Shown piece by piece: positions 1 through 11,515 of a DNA stretch of 64,000 bases (position 1 is its first letter; each line of letters begins with the position of its first letter). The translations under genes and the position numbers were made by a program. The stretch comes from Ditylenchus dipsaci (taxonomy: Eukaryota > Nematoda > Chromadorea > Rhabditida > Anguinidae): positions 124,001 to 188,000 of the forward strand of contig SADC01000146.1 in assembly GCA_004194705.1 (NCBI GenBank), given 5' to 3'. The notes under the pieces were generated by a model that was given only the letters and a program-made list of their open reading frames with translations, was not told the origin of the DNA and made no database searches.

Positions 1-170
1 AGATTTTTGGGTGCTTAACCAAAATTTAAACAGTGGAATCAGGTAAAGTCGTGGTAACTAAGAAAACGCAAAAAACAGATTTGCAAAATAATTTTTTTTA
101 AACTGAGATATAGGTCCTCGAGGGGGCCGTTTATTAGAGGGTGGGCGATAAATAGAGTGAATACGGTAAT
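1..170. mobile_element. TACCGTATT-type MITE, right part
   Basis: The right end (GAATACGGTAAT, 159-170) and the core (ACTAAGAAAACGCAAAAAAC) match the other members at 14.3, 31.2, 50.9, 57.9 and 61.4 kb. The left part lies before the window. Confidence 0.65.
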
Positions 171-576
171 AGCATAATTCGTTTTTTGATTTGACTGAAT
201 ATTATTTTTCTAGCTATCCAGGTGGAATCCACCTGACCAGGACCACAAGGAATGAATAATACATTCGGTGAACGTATGTATTTAACAAATATAACAAGAA
301 AAAAACTATACAACCCATAATTCACAAGAAAGTTTATAGTGAAATAGTTCTGTCAAAGAACAATTATTTTCGAAACAAATCGTGGCAAGACCAACTGTTT
401 CTCATTTGAATTTATTCTCAGATTACTTTTTGAGCAGTTGTCATTTTTCTAAGTTAATTTTTGAGCAGTTGTGGGCGTGCCTTTTTTCGGCATTTTTGGA
501 CCAAAAAATTTCCGGTCCAAGGGATGAGATTTTGGCTGTGGGCCGGACTGGTCTTGTTCAAGTAAAGGCTGAAAAA

Positions 577-1290
577 AACTAGAGTTGGGTCAATTATCAG
601 TCATAATCTTTCGCGGTAATATTACCGGTCATAATCTTTTTTTCGGTCATATTCTGGTCATAATCTTTTTTATCATATTAAAGAAAATTTTATCGATTAA
701 TCTCTTTTATTGCTTCAACGCCGACTTTCTTCCACTCATAAACAAACCTTATCAGTAACCTCAAATACTTTCATGCGTTAACTAAACTTTAAATGCTTTT
801 CCATATCCAGCTACCATCCAGTACCCTTTACCATAGTCACCCAACGCGAAAAGTCAAAATTTAGTAAAAAATATTGTCTTCCTCCACCTGAAAACATGTT
901 TTCTTCACGTTTCAGGCCCTGAAATACACAAAAAAGTGTTTCGAACTCTTTTTGGAGGAGTTGGTGGACCGAAGTCCGGCCCGATTTCCTGCTTGTTGAA
1001 AAAGAATATGACCGATTTTTCATTACCCGGTCATAATCTAGATTATGACCGGTAATATTACCAGATTATGACCGGTAATATTACCGGTCGGCCAAGGTTA
1101 AGAACAAGCACCCCACTCGAGTAAAGAACAAGCACCCCAAAAAATCAATAGGGGGGACCAAGGCAAAAAAAAAAGATGCCTTGGTCCCCCTGTTGATTGT
1201 TTTTATTTTTTAAATTTTTTGCCTTGGTCCCCCTATTGATTTTTTTGGGGTGCTTGTTCGTTACCTGTGCCTACCGGTCATATTACCATT
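577..1290. repeat. Palindromic repeat with CCGGTCATAAT words and a 130-bp hairpin
   Basis: The word CCGGTCATAATCT recurs in both orientations at 600-660, 1025-1090 and 1275, with a perfect palindrome centred at about 1038. Bases 1127-1256 form a hairpin of CAAGCACCCCAAAAAATCAA and its complement, spanning a poly-A stretch. Probably a nested MITE pair. Confidence 0.6.
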
Positions 1291-1299
1291 GCCCAACTC

Positions 1300-2760
1300 T
1301 AAAAAAACCAACAAAAAGAGAAAATACCAAAAGTCAAAGCTAAAGAATGATATTGCTCTATAATAGTGTTGATGTGCGAGAAAAATCACGATTTTTCTTG
1401 CAAGGTATGTTAATCTCTCTATTCTCGCCCTGCCAAATTTTTGAAATGTCGCATCTCAATCTTTCACGCAGTACTTTCGAGAAAATCTCACAAATTTCAC
1501 AAAATCTTGCCTTGTTATCTCGCACGTATTCTCAACCATCAATACTAATCTATACGCTTTTGCGGGTTCGAAAAAAATACTTCAAACTTACAGACACGAT
1601 CAAGGCGCCGATAGTTGCCTCATAGTGTGTCAAAATCGAAAAGGTGCAAACTCGTAGTTTTCATGTCGAGACAAAAAAAATTATCATTTTATTTATGAAT
1701 CCAGTGTTCACATAGGCGAGTCGAGGTCTAGCTCGTGTTTTCTCAACCCTTTTGGTGATCAGAGAGAAATTTTTCTATACTTTTTGTCATTCTTTACTTT
1801 GACTATTTTTTGATCAATCATTTAAGTCTGCTTTATGACTGAGAATAATGTAAGTCACTTATCAGAAATTTTCATACCGTTGGATAGCTTAGACTTTTCG
1901 CTATCAAATAAGGAAAAAATTCAAGCAATTTTACTAGAAGAACAAAAAGTTCGGTCAAAAAGAAGTTGAAATTATCGTTTAAGAGAGTCCGCCTGTCAAC
2001 TTCAAATAGCTTTTTCTCGAGAATTTTCTGGCCAAATTATTTTTGTCTCACCAGAATGTAGCATTTTTCTCCAGCTTTCTTTTAGTGTATTTGGTTCTTT
2101 GATTTGCTGTCGATTTTTGAATTGACCAAGTGGTTTAATAAAAATTTGTTTTTGGTTAATTTCGGCATCCACCGTAATCTGAGAAGACTTGACGTCATGA
2201 GCGCTTCTGTCAGCACTCATGTGGTGCCAAAATGTATCTTAAAACTTGCCACGTTGATTGAAATCTCGACTTTTGTCTATGCCTATTCACCCAATTGGAC
2301 TGAGCTATATCCTTCGGGAATACTCAGGTGGAGTTTTCAGGTTTCGGTTAAATGCAAGTGGACTTTGATCAGTTACTCAGAGGTCCTCAAATGAATCGTT
2401 GATTTTCGTGTTATTTTTGCTTTTAAAGGGCATAGTTGAAAGCATTCGGAAATGTTTAAACTTGAAAAATAAAAAAATTTTGATTTTGAAACGACGTACC
2501 CCCTTAGGGGTCAAAATGACCAAACTTGAGGGTCGATTTTGGAGGATTTTTAAAATGTCATGCAATTAAAGCTATTCTTAGTTTTATCTAATTAATAACT
2601 CATAGTAGTGGAATAATTTGAAAAAAACCATCTTTTTCACAGAAAAAATGAGAAAAAAAAATTAAATTTCGTACAAAACAGAATGCCACAGCAAGTTTGC
2701 AACTTTTGAATTTTGACACACTGTGGCGTGTTGACTTTAGTATGCAAGTATTGTATAAAA
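1300..2760. other. No confident gene; two small open frames
   Basis: A 44-codon plus-strand frame at 1837-1971 starts MTENNVSHLSEIFIPLDSLD, and a 72-codon minus-strand frame at 2002-2220 has charged, protein-like content (KNRQQIKEPNTLKESWRKML). Neither matches a family I know, and splice structure is unclear. They may be decayed exons. Confidence 0.25.
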
Positions 2761-2770
2761 TCGTTTTTAG

Positions 2771-2896
2771 ATTCCTGTGATTGCTGAAGTGGCTGGCATA
2801 TTGACTCCTTATTTATTCAAATGCGAACTTGCACCTATGTTAAGAGAATTATTCAAAATTGTCAGAAAAGAAAAACGTAGAGCAATGATTAATTGA
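2771..2896 (+). pseudogene. Orphan 3' exon, paralogue of the gene at 25.3-25.8 kb
   Basis: After a TTTTTAG acceptor, 41 codons run from IPVIAEVAGILTPYLF to stop TGA. Twelve residues (VIAEVAGILTPY) match the last exon at 25701-25811, also preceded by TTTTAG, and the bases match closely there. No upstream exons of this copy are recognisable, so it is a fragment or a divergent gene. Confidence 0.55.
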
Positions 2897-3635
2897 ATGT
2901 TTAATTTCTATGTAGTATTGCTGTTAAATTAAAATGGAGATCTTGTTTACATTTAAAAGCACTTTTTATTACTCAAAAGCGCGAAAAGCGCGAATTTAAA
3001 AAGTTATGACTAAAATTTACTAGGGCGTTTATAATGGGCCACCCTGTAAGATTAGTAGGGATTACATTACCTCTATTGTATATTGAAATTTTCATAAATA
3101 TTAATCAATCAGATACCCCCTCGATTACATTTTCCTTAGTACCTCTTTCCTGGCTCTGCTCTTCCTGGATAATCCCTTTTGCTGCCTGCAAAATTACCGC
3201 CCACCCTCCTCCGCCCATCTTGGTTGTTGGGGGGGGGGGGTATCCATGTGCTTTGGTCCCCATCTTGATGCTTCGGATACTTTTCTGGTTCTGCGGGTAC
3301 GATCTGGGTGGTTGGGATATTCTCCTGCCAGTTTGGGGCTGAACTCCCTTATTCAGTGCTTTCCCAAAAGCACCCGAAAACATGTTTTTTCGACGTTTTA
3401 GTACTTTTAACGTGTAGAAAACATGTTTTTGTGACGCGGCCGAGCATTTTTAGAAAAAAATTTTTTGACCAAAAGTTGACTTTTTGATTTAGGGGACCAA
3501 GGTAAAGGGTATTGGAAGGTGCATGGATTTTCTAAAAAATGGATCCCGAACATAGTTTTGATAACATAAATAATGTCTTTTTAATGTCTTTTTGTCTTTT
3601 TATGTGTCTTTTTATGCATCCAGAGTCACTTTCGA

Positions 3636-3745
3636 GTGATTTGTGTCTAAGGTATGTGGGTGTGCGCATCTCAACTCCAAGCCTTCGAGAGCGCAGGGGG
3701 CTTGGGGGCTTGAGAGTTAGAGATCCGCGCACTCACTTACCTTAA
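3636..3745. repeat. GCGCATCTC dispersed repeat, copy 1
   Basis: Contains GGTATGTGGGTGTGCGCATC, AGCCCCC-type runs and an imperfect inverse (GAGATCCGCGCACTCACTTA). Other copies lie at 14190-14260, 17095-17195 and 61815-61895. Confidence 0.6.
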
Positions 3746-3853
3746 AATGATTCCGAGGAGTACTCTTGATCAAAAATGCATTCAGAAAGTCTTTCTTGCA
3801 TGGTTCTAGTGAGTAAAACAATGAATAAATTTAAAAAATATGCAATTCAGATA

Positions 3854-4280
3854 CAGTCAAACCTCTCTACTATGGCACCCCCAAAAGTTCGTTCCCGCCT
3901 TGGGTCCGACACTTTTTTTAACCGAATTTTCAAAGTCTTTTATCCATTCTGTTTTGACAGTCTGGTCCCAAATGTCGTAAGGATTCCGATTTTGCCGATC
4001 GTTTTTCAGAATTATAAAAAAATTTTTCTAAAAAAGCAAAAACTCAGTTTAAAAACAGAAATTTTTGAATTTTCCTGTTTTCAAACTGAGTTTTTGCTTT
4101 TTTAGAAGAATTTTTTTCATAATTCTGAAAAACGATCGGCAAAATCGGAATCCTTACGACATTTGGGACCAGACTGTCAAAACAGAATGGATAAAAGACT
4201 TTGAAAATTCGGTTAAAAAAAGTGTCGGACCCAAGGCGGGAACGAACTTTTGGGGGTGCCATAGTAGAGAGGTTTGACTG
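3854..4280. mobile_element. Pogo/Tigger-like hairpin MITE, 427 bp
   Basis: CAGTCAAACCTCTCTACTAT at the left and its inverse at the right, flanked by TA on both sides. The two arms (about 200 bp each) are nearly perfect complements around a short centre near 4060. The arms share the AAAGTTCGTTCCC...GTCCGACAC core with the element at 47094. Confidence 0.85.
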
Positions 4281-4752
4281 TACCATACGAGGGTGGTTGA
4301 AAATTAGTAGCCCGGAGGCTACTATCAAATTAAATACGGTAGCTTGAAATAACTGAAAAAAATTTAATTAATAGAGATAATATAAAGGCCCGATCTTTTA
4401 TGAATAAAAGATTGGTTAAATCTTGAAAAAAAATTTAAAAAGCGGGAACTCAAAAAAAGTTAAAAAATGCACGCGTAATTTTGCGACACCCTGTATTTTT
4501 TAATAGCCAAAAATTAAGATGGCCCTATGCTGTCCAGCCTGCTTACTGGCCGTAATCCGTCCACCATCCCGGCCAGACGAGATGGAGGATGGGGCCGGGC
4601 TCGGAGACTGCGCGGTCACTATAACGCCAAGAAGAAAATGAGGCTTATTCATTTGTCGCAAAAAACAACAAGAATAAGCAATACTAATTAAATCTAGTGC
4701 AGCCTCGAAGCGGCATCACGTTGGACCGGCTCGTACTAGCGCGGAACCATTT

Positions 4753-5347
4753 TAGCAAGCTAACTACACGGCTAAAAAAAGTGAACTTCAGGGTAGGCTG
4801 GCAGGAGGTTCAGGGCAGGTTCGAGCCTGCAATGAACTTCAAAATCGGCTTTTTGATTATTATCTGAGGTTCAATTGAACCTGCACCGTTTTTCAAAGTT
4901 CATTTGAAGTTCAGTGAAGATTCATAGCAGGTTCGCAGCCTGCTATTAACTTGCGCTCAACCTTTAGTGAACTTCATATAACCGTTTTTCGCAAATAAAT
5001 GGTCTATTGAATTTGAAAAAATGTTGGCCTGAAGTTCATGGCAGGTTTAGTCCTGCAATGAACTTCATACGAACCTTAAAAGATTCATGTAAGGTTTATT
5101 TCAACTTTGTATGAAACTTTTTGAAGATCAACTTTGAAAGGTTCATATGAGGCTCATGTGAACTTCATTTGAAAATTTTTAATGTTCAATTGAACCTCTT
5201 GTGAAACTCTTTTTGGTGACCTTCAAAAAGTTTCACATGAAGTTCCAGTGAACTTTAATCAAACATTTATGTAGTTCACTCGAACTTTTTGTCAAACTTT
5301 TTGAAGATCAACTTTAAAAGTTTCGTGAGAGGTTCAATTGAACCTAA
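4753..5347. repeat. GAAGTTCA-rich MITE, left part, split by the Helitron
   Basis: Starts TACACGGCTAAAAAAAGTG, the inverse of the end near 24664, and consists of many GAACTTCA/TGAAGTTC and GGTTCAATTGAACC words. The other part continues at 10116-10200. Confidence 0.65.
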
Positions 5348-5883
5348 TCCTATATACTAAAAGAGAGTTTGTGTCCGTCCGATTTTGTCTCAAAAATGTC
5401 TCAAAATTGTCGTTTGAAAGTTGGTCTCGAGAGGAGTCTTTTGAAGCGAGAGTTTTGTCGTATGCTCATTATTATTTCTTGAGTATGTTGAGCAGTTGGC
5501 TCTCTCAGAAAATTTTGTGCTCGAGTCTCATGTTTTTCATTTGGTTTTGTGAATCATCCAGATACTTGGGTTAAATTTTTTTATTCTCGAATAAACATTT
5601 GGGCTCGAGTTTTTTTCAAATGATGTTGAATATTTCTTGATTCAAATATGATTCATGCTGCAGTCCAAGTGCTTCAATAGTGGTAAATACTTGAAGTGCT
5701 TAGACTGTACTATGGTTCATGGTTGAGTCTCAAGTTGAAGAGTAACTAAGTCAAGGTATCAGAGGGTGAGACTGTAATTCATCATGCTGTCTTATTGCAG
5801 TTATTATTATCATTTTGTTTTGACTCTTTTTCACGCATTTTTTTTGTTTTTGTAAATTACATTTGTCATGATTCAAGTATGTA

Positions 5884-6044
5884 CAGTCGAGTCTCGATTT
5901 AACGTACCCTTCGATTTAACGTACCCTAGGGCCGGTCCCTCCAATAATAAACTCCGTCAAATTTACCCCCGATATAACGTACCCTCGATTTAACGTACCC
6001 CTAGGGCCGGTCCCCAGGGGGTACGTTAAATCGAGACTCGACTG
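5884..6044. mobile_element. Pogo/Tigger-like MITE nested in the Helitron
   Basis: Ends CAGTCGAGTCTCGATTTAAC and its inverse, flanked by TA. The word CGATTTAACGTACCC recurs several times inside, with TAGGGCCGGTCCC. CAG ends and TA duplication are typical of pogo/Tigger elements. Confidence 0.75.
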
Positions 6045-6054
6045 TATCATGGTC

Positions 6055-7240
6055 GCAAATTTCGGGCTGCAGTGTGGACAAGAATCGGGCTTTGAGAGTA
6101 TGCTGGGCGATCCGGTAGGTCTTGCATTCTCATCAATGAATGTTTCTTACTTATCTTTTTAGGTCTCTGCTCTATGAATTAGTCGTGAACTTCGGGCCGC
6201 AGTGTGTACAAGAATTGTGCTTCAAGAGCATACTGGAAGATCCGCTCAGTTGTGCATTCTTATCAATAAGCGTTTTTTATTCATCTCTTCAGGTTTTCTC
6301 TCTATGTATTAGTCGTGAAGTTCGGGCCGCAGTGTGTACAAGAATTGGGCTTTAAGAGTATACTGGAAGATCCGGTAAGTTGTGCATTCTTATCAATAAG
6401 TGTTTCTCATTCATCTCTTCAGGTTTTCGCTCTATGGATTAGTCGTGAACTTCGGGCGCAGTGTGTATAAGAATTGTGCTTCAAGAGTATACTGGAAGAT
6501 CCGGTAAGTTCTGCATTCTTATCAATGAATGCTTCTCACTTATCGTTTCAGGTCTCTGCTCTATGGATTGGTCGTGAAGTTCGAGCTGCAGTGTGTACAA
6601 GAATTGTGCTTCAAGAGTATACTGGAAGATCCGGTAAGTTGTGCATTTTATCAATAAGTGTTTCTCATTCATCTCTTCAGGTTTTCGCTCTATGGATTAG
6701 TCGTGAAGTTCGGGCCGCAGTGCGTACAAGAATCAGGCTTTGAGAGTATGCTGGGCGATCCGGTAGGTCTTGCATTCTCATCAATGAATGTTTCTTACTT
6801 ATCTTTTTAGGTCTCTGCTCTATGAATTAGTCGTCAAGTTCGGGCCGCAGTGTGCACAAGAATTTGCTTTGAGAGTATACTGGAAGATCCGGTAAGTTGT
6901 GCACTCTTATCAATAAGTGTTTCTCATTCATCTCTCCAGGTTTTCGCTCTATGGATTAGTCGTGAAATTTTTGGCTGCAGTGTGTACAAGAATTGTGTTT
7001 TGAAAGTATACTAAAAGATACGGTTAGTTGTGCATTCGCGTCAATGAATGTGTCTTATTCATCTTTTCAGGTCTCACTCTATGGATTAGTCTTGAATTTC
7101 AGGCTGCCGTGCGGACGAGAATCGTGCTTCGAGAGTATGCTGGAAGATCCGGTAGGTCGTGCATTTGCATCAATAAATCATTTTCATTTAGCTTCACAGG
7201 TCTTCGCTTTATGTGGATTTTTTCTGCCTCATTGTCCAGT
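6055..7240 (+). repeat. Tandem array of about nine exon-plus-intron units (130 bp)
   Basis: Each unit is an 82-nt exon-like block, a GTAAGT/GTAGGT donor (after GATCCG near 6110, 6240, 6370, 6498, 6627, 6757, 6886, 7017 and 7147) and a 47-nt intron-like block ending TTTTAG or CTTCAG. The block encodes SALWISREVRAAVCTRIVLQ and EYTGRSG, resembling the start of an RPA70 OB-fold. Since 82 is not a multiple of 3, consecutive blocks cannot all be read in one frame. Units 1 and 6 share near-identical sequence, implying a later duplication of a five-unit (about 650 bp) segment. It lies directly upstream of the RPA-like exons inside the Helitron. Confidence 0.85.
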
Positions 7241-7379
7241 AGAGTGCCTCAAAAATAGTTACTGTTTAGAGTGTTTGAGATAAATTGTCCTATGTTTGTT
7301 TTTGGTGGTTTGTTTCTTACCTTGCACTCAGCTATTTGCAAATATTTGCTAAATACTATGTGAAAATATAAATTTTCAG

Positions 7380-8474
7380 GGTGAAACGCTTCTAGTTAAG
7401 AATTTGGCTGTCGTCGCTCCTCCTAAAGATAAGCTGTACAATTATGGCAACGCAAATCTGTCGCTTAGTTTCAAAGGTGGGTCATCAGTTCGAATTATAA
7501 AAGATGCGGCTTTGCAAATCAATGAAACGTCGATCGTTACTTTGAATATCTTTTGGAAGAGAAGTTCTGCTTGAATAATGCAACCTTCGCGTCAATTAAC
7601 GTGGATGCCTTGAAAAAATCATGTAAGAGCAGTGCAATGTAAGTGAAAAAATAATTTTATAATGATAATATTCTTCTTAAAGCGACCTCAAACTGCGTAT
7701 CAAGCAAGTGGAATCTATTCGTCGTTTTGTGAAGGATGATGTGCATCAGTCTGTTATCGATTTCTGTGCTTCTGATGGCCGCGACGATGTTCAAGTTACT
7801 GCGGGGAATTTTGTGGCAATCATCTATGGTTAGATTTTTATTTGTTTCCGTTCATTTTTTTCCATCAATTTTAGAAGTCTACAGTTCTTCTGCAAAATGT
7901 GAAGTCAAGTCGTTCTGGATGCTGTGTCTTTACAATTCACTCCAAGATTCGGTTTGTCAAAAGCGATAGTTCGTTCGGGCCTGCTCCTAATACTCTGAGC
8001 AAAATTAGTGGTCTCTTCGGTATGAAAAAAGGTATTTCGTGGGGTTTTGAATTTTTTTATTCTGTTGGTTCAGTGTTGCTCCGACTCTTGATTATCACAG
8101 ACATTGTGCCCTTTGGCTCAAATACTGGTTCTTTCGTGGGGATGGCTACTGATGGAGAACATAAATGTCAACTGTGCTTCCAGATCAAATCGAATGTTGG
8201 CATGGACGACGAAATCGAAATCACTCAAGCTTCAATCGAGTAGACAGGTTTGAGCACTGAGAAGTTTTTTTTCAATCTAAACCTTTAAGGTGAAGTTTTG
8301 TCTCTCATAATTGTTTCTTTGGAGCAATTTTCGGTTCTCAGCGATGAAAGCGAGCTGTTTGTGGATCACGATTATGGCATAGATGACTTGGACTATCTTC
8401 AGAATGAGCAAGAAGGGCACCATCTGCAAAAGAATGACCAAGGAGGGCACCACCTGGAGAGGAACGTTGATTGA
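7380..8474 (+). pseudogene. RPA70-like single-strand DNA-binding protein, decayed
   Basis: Exon-like segments: 7380-7638 (GETLLVKNLAVVAPPKDKLY, then a shifted frame LLEEKFCLNNATFASINVD), 7683-7828 (DLKLRIKQVESIRRF), 7875-8019, 8074-8247 and 8290-8474. The first segment resembles the strand pattern that follows the DNA-binding OB-fold of RPA1. A frameshift is needed near 7550 and at the 7828/7875 join. A TAG at 8241 interrupts an otherwise continuous frame into an acidic, His-containing tail (FVDHDYGIDDLDYL, stop at 8472). Introns are 42-55 nt. Some plant and nematode Helitrons are known to encode RPA-like proteins. Family assignment is moderate; gene inactivity is well supported. Confidence 0.6.
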
Positions 8475-10080
8475 TTTATTCTCTATGTATCTGTTGAAAT
8501 CTCTGTTTTGTTATTCTTTGTTAATGAAAAGCATCTTTGTGAACAGTGGTGGGAATAATGTCAAGTTACTTTGAGGAGCGTAAAGCGGCACCATCTTCTT
8601 TGCCAACTTTAATCAAGGTTTGCCCTTGGCCCTTTTTTGAAAAAAGAGATTTTTTGAACTTTAATTAAAATTCGACATTTCGATTCACGATAGCATTTTT
8701 ACTTAACATCAAAAGTGGCTGACACTGACCAACCCAGAATATTTTAGTTCTCGCATAACCGATCTCACTTTGATATCAGCTGTAAGATAGAGAAAACTTC
8801 TAAGTGGTGAATAAAAGTACTATAGTAATCTGTTCATGGTAAAGTCTCAAATTCATTCCATTATTTTTATTCAATCTATTAATACACTCGCTAATTCATT
8901 TCTTCAATCGTGAGCTATGCATAAAGCTTAAATGAAACTTTTATCTGTGATTGGTCGGTGAATTTTTCTTCAAGTCATGTTCTCTAATCAGTCAATTCTG
9001 AAACATATCGGATAATATGACTTGATGATGGACTTACAGTACATTCTGAGCATTTGATTTCGAGTCTGTTTCACATCTTATAAATGTGAAGATCCGAACT
9101 TTGTAGGGAAGGATTGAATGACGAATGTATAAATTTCACGGTCGACTCACGTGTTTTTTAATATCTGAGATGCTTGGACTGGGATTCATTGAGTCTCAAA
9201 TTAAAATCAAAAATAGTCAAGTCACTTGAGTTGAATAAATACACAAGATATGATCTTATTTGGTATATATCAGTAATTATTGCAAGTGTTTCGATCTTCT
9301 CATTTAGTGGCTCAAGAGTGTGCCACATGCCATGTGTGTCAAGCCGTGTATAAGGGTTCAGAACTTACATCTCATTGAGTGAATTTCGATTGAGTGAGTC
9401 GAATACTTTGATTTAGTGAGTCGAATACCAAAAGACGAATACTTTTTTAAATCATTCAAGTGAAAAATATGTCTTCGTGAATCTCAACACACACGTCTGA
9501 AAAAATTTAGAAAATGTTATGGTACTGCGCGTCTATGAAAGGAATGAAAAAGCTCTTTTAAGAATTCCTGATTGGAGCTCACGGCTCATGTTTCGGTCGC
9601 ACGACCTATTTTTTAAATTTTTGTTGTCCATGGCTAATGTTTGTGCCTCATGTGTCAAAGTGCATGTCTTTGACTCTCATTTAATGTGTCAAGTCTCATG
9701 TTTCATATCTCTTAGCTCATGTACTATACCTTTTGTACTGTGGATTATGCGTATAGCTTCAATTTACATGTATATTGGAAAAGGTCAAAAAGACAGAAAC
9801 TCTCTTTTTTTGAATCTCACAACAAGAAGATCGCATTCATGAATCTCTTAAACAAAATAGACGCTTTTTTGAATCGGAGAAAAGAGGAAAAAAAGCTTTT
9901 GTGAATCTCAAAAAATGTTTTTTCAGTCGTGTGAATGATAATAAAGTAATTAAGAGTGACTATATGTGATTGCATTTTGCTCAGATTCATAGATCTTAAA
10001 ATCATCGAAAAATAATTTGGATAATGCTACAGAAATATCAGCTGAAAATAACCCGAAAAATGTTTGAAAATATCAGCAGA
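8475..10080. other. Helitron interior without recognised gene
   Basis: AT-rich sequence with scattered GAGTCTCA/CTCATG words. An open stretch at 9519-9842 has no recognisable protein features. I see nothing else. Confidence 0.5.
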
Positions 10081-10088
10081 AAACAAAA

Positions 10089-10115
10089 CCCGCCCGTAGG
10101 GCGGGCAAGCGCTAG
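10089..10115 (+). mobile_element. Helitron 3' terminator hairpin and CTAG end
   Basis: Stem CCCGCCC, loop GTA, stem GGGCGGG, then CAAGCG and CTAG. GC content here is far above the surrounding AT-rich DNA. Confidence 0.85.
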
Positions 10116-10200
10116 TAAATATTGAATTGAACTTCAATTTAACCTTCTGTGAACCTTTTTGAGTTAATATTTTCAATACCTGTCCAAATATATTTGGCGG
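10116..10200. repeat. GAAGTTCA-rich MITE, continuation after the Helitron
   Basis: GAATTGAACTTCAATTTAAC and CTGTGAACC words continue the repeat interrupted at 5347. Confidence 0.5.
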
Positions 10201-10732
10201 AATCGAAAAAGGTTAATTCCTACTATCGGGATGGTTTGGTCAGAAAAACTGTTTTTTTCACCGTGTCGTCCGAGTCGTAAAGAGGAGTACAAAGTGAGGT
10301 TCACTTGTGGTTTGGGAGTAGCTTTTTCTGGTTTTCTGGTTTCTCTTGTGGTGTTTCGTAAAATTCTTCTGGGTTCTCCATGTGGTTTTGCGAAAAAAAA
10401 TTTTTAATTCAGAATTTATCTAACCAGAGAACCTTAAGCAGTGTTTTTTTCAAAGACCTCATTCAGATTTTTTTTTGCAGATTCTTGTACAGCACCACGA
10501 AGTTAAATAACAAAGTGCTGCCGCTATTTCTATGTTCTTAAATGAATCAGGGAGAACGGGCCACCCGAAGTTGCCGAAAAACCTTAAAAAACCATAAACC
10601 CTGAGTATTATGGGTTCAGCCTTCTTTTGAATTGCCCTTTTTATATACTTTTTGAGTATCTAACTTTTATGTGGTATTTTTATGCATATTCTACTAATAG
10701 TAAATGGCTGTAACTAAAACTAGCATCGAAAG

Positions 10733-10915
10733 TCTTAATTTCGGCATCAAATTAATTAATTTCGGCATGTAAGAAAACTGAATTTCGGCATCTATTTCGG
10801 CATCTAATGCCGAAATAGATGCCGAAATTCAGTACTCTTAGCGCCAATTTGAATTTGATGCCGAAATTAATTAATTTGATGTCGAAATTAAGATTCTTGA
10901 TGCCGAAATTCGGTA
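10733..10915. repeat. Palindromic GCCGAAATT repeat
   Basis: Inverted words CTTAATTTCGGCATC, AATTAATTTCGGCAT and their complements arranged around a centre near 10807. A short hairpin MITE next to the Merlin remnant. Confidence 0.6.
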
Positions 10916-11264
10916 CTAATTCGGTTTAGCCCCACACTCCCATTTTTGATTTTTATTTTTCTTTGATGCGACAAACATCTTTCATTTATTCACATAGATA
11001 CAAGTCAACAATTTGTGACCATAAAAAGAACATAATATCATTTCCACCGAACTTTCGGCGCCATACAAAATCAGAGACATAGCTTTTAAAAACAGAACGA
11101 TGTGTGCCATATTCTTGCTTGTGCCTTCTCTTGAACTTCTGCCATGTTGATTCGATCGTCTGAGTGTGTGCACCAGTCTCCGGATCCATATACGTTGTTT
11201 AAAAAAATTGTGCAAATTGAGACAGGAAAGCAAAAACTGGGGATGTGGGGCTAAACCGAATTAG
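10916..11264 (-). mobile_element. Merlin (IS1595/ISXO2-like) remnant, about 350 bp
   Basis: The inverted ends CTAATTCGGTTTAGCCCCAC (10916) and GTGGGGCTAAACCGAATTAG (to 11264) enclose a minus-strand transposase tail (10986-11189). The transposase reads MDPETGAHTQTIESTWQKFK, then SYVSDFVWRR. The TGAHTQTIES-W and FVWRR motifs are typical of the C-terminal DDE part of ISXO2-like/Merlin transposases; the E is the last catalytic residue. The first two catalytic Asp are missing, so this is an internally deleted, non-autonomous copy that kept its ends. Confidence 0.8.
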
Positions 11265-11344
11265 TTCCCGAAATTTAATTTGATCGATAGTAATTAGTAC
11301 TTGGAAAAGCCTGTCACGGTTTTTCAAAATGTCCGAAAGAGGCC

Positions 11345-11515
11345 GATAATTTGGAATTCGAAAAGTGACTGCTTTTTCTCATGAATTTGAACATTTTTTG
11401 AATTTTAAACCTGACACGATGGTATTTCGACTGCTTATAATAGCGCAAATAAAAGCCCAGCATCGTGGCTACACAATGTCATATAGAAAGTGTAAAATTA
11501 TATAAAAATGTTTAG
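11345..11515. repeat. Left arm of a 9-kb-spaced inverted repeat
   Basis: AAAAGTGACTGCTTTTTCTC through AGCATCGTGGCTACA is about 80% complementary by eye to 20270-20430. Both copies sit beside mariner-like ends. Confidence 0.65.

Larger units (their letters stand above)
5348..10115 (+). mobile_element. Helitron, 4.77 kb, non-autonomous, carrying an RPA-like gene
   Basis: The 5' end reads TCCTATATACTAAAAGAG and starts with TC after an A. The 3' end has a perfect 7-bp stem hairpin (CCCGCCC GTA GGGCGGG, 10089-10105) ten bases before terminal CTAG, followed by T. These are the rolling-circle Helitron hallmarks: 5' TC, 3' hairpin plus CTRR, insertion between A and T, no target duplication. Both flanks (before 5347, after 10116) belong to the same GAAGTTCA-rich repeat, which the Helitron split. 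I find no Rep or helicase frame, so it is non-autonomous or a deletion derivative. It carries an RPA-like pseudogene and a nested pogo-like MITE. Confidence 0.85.
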
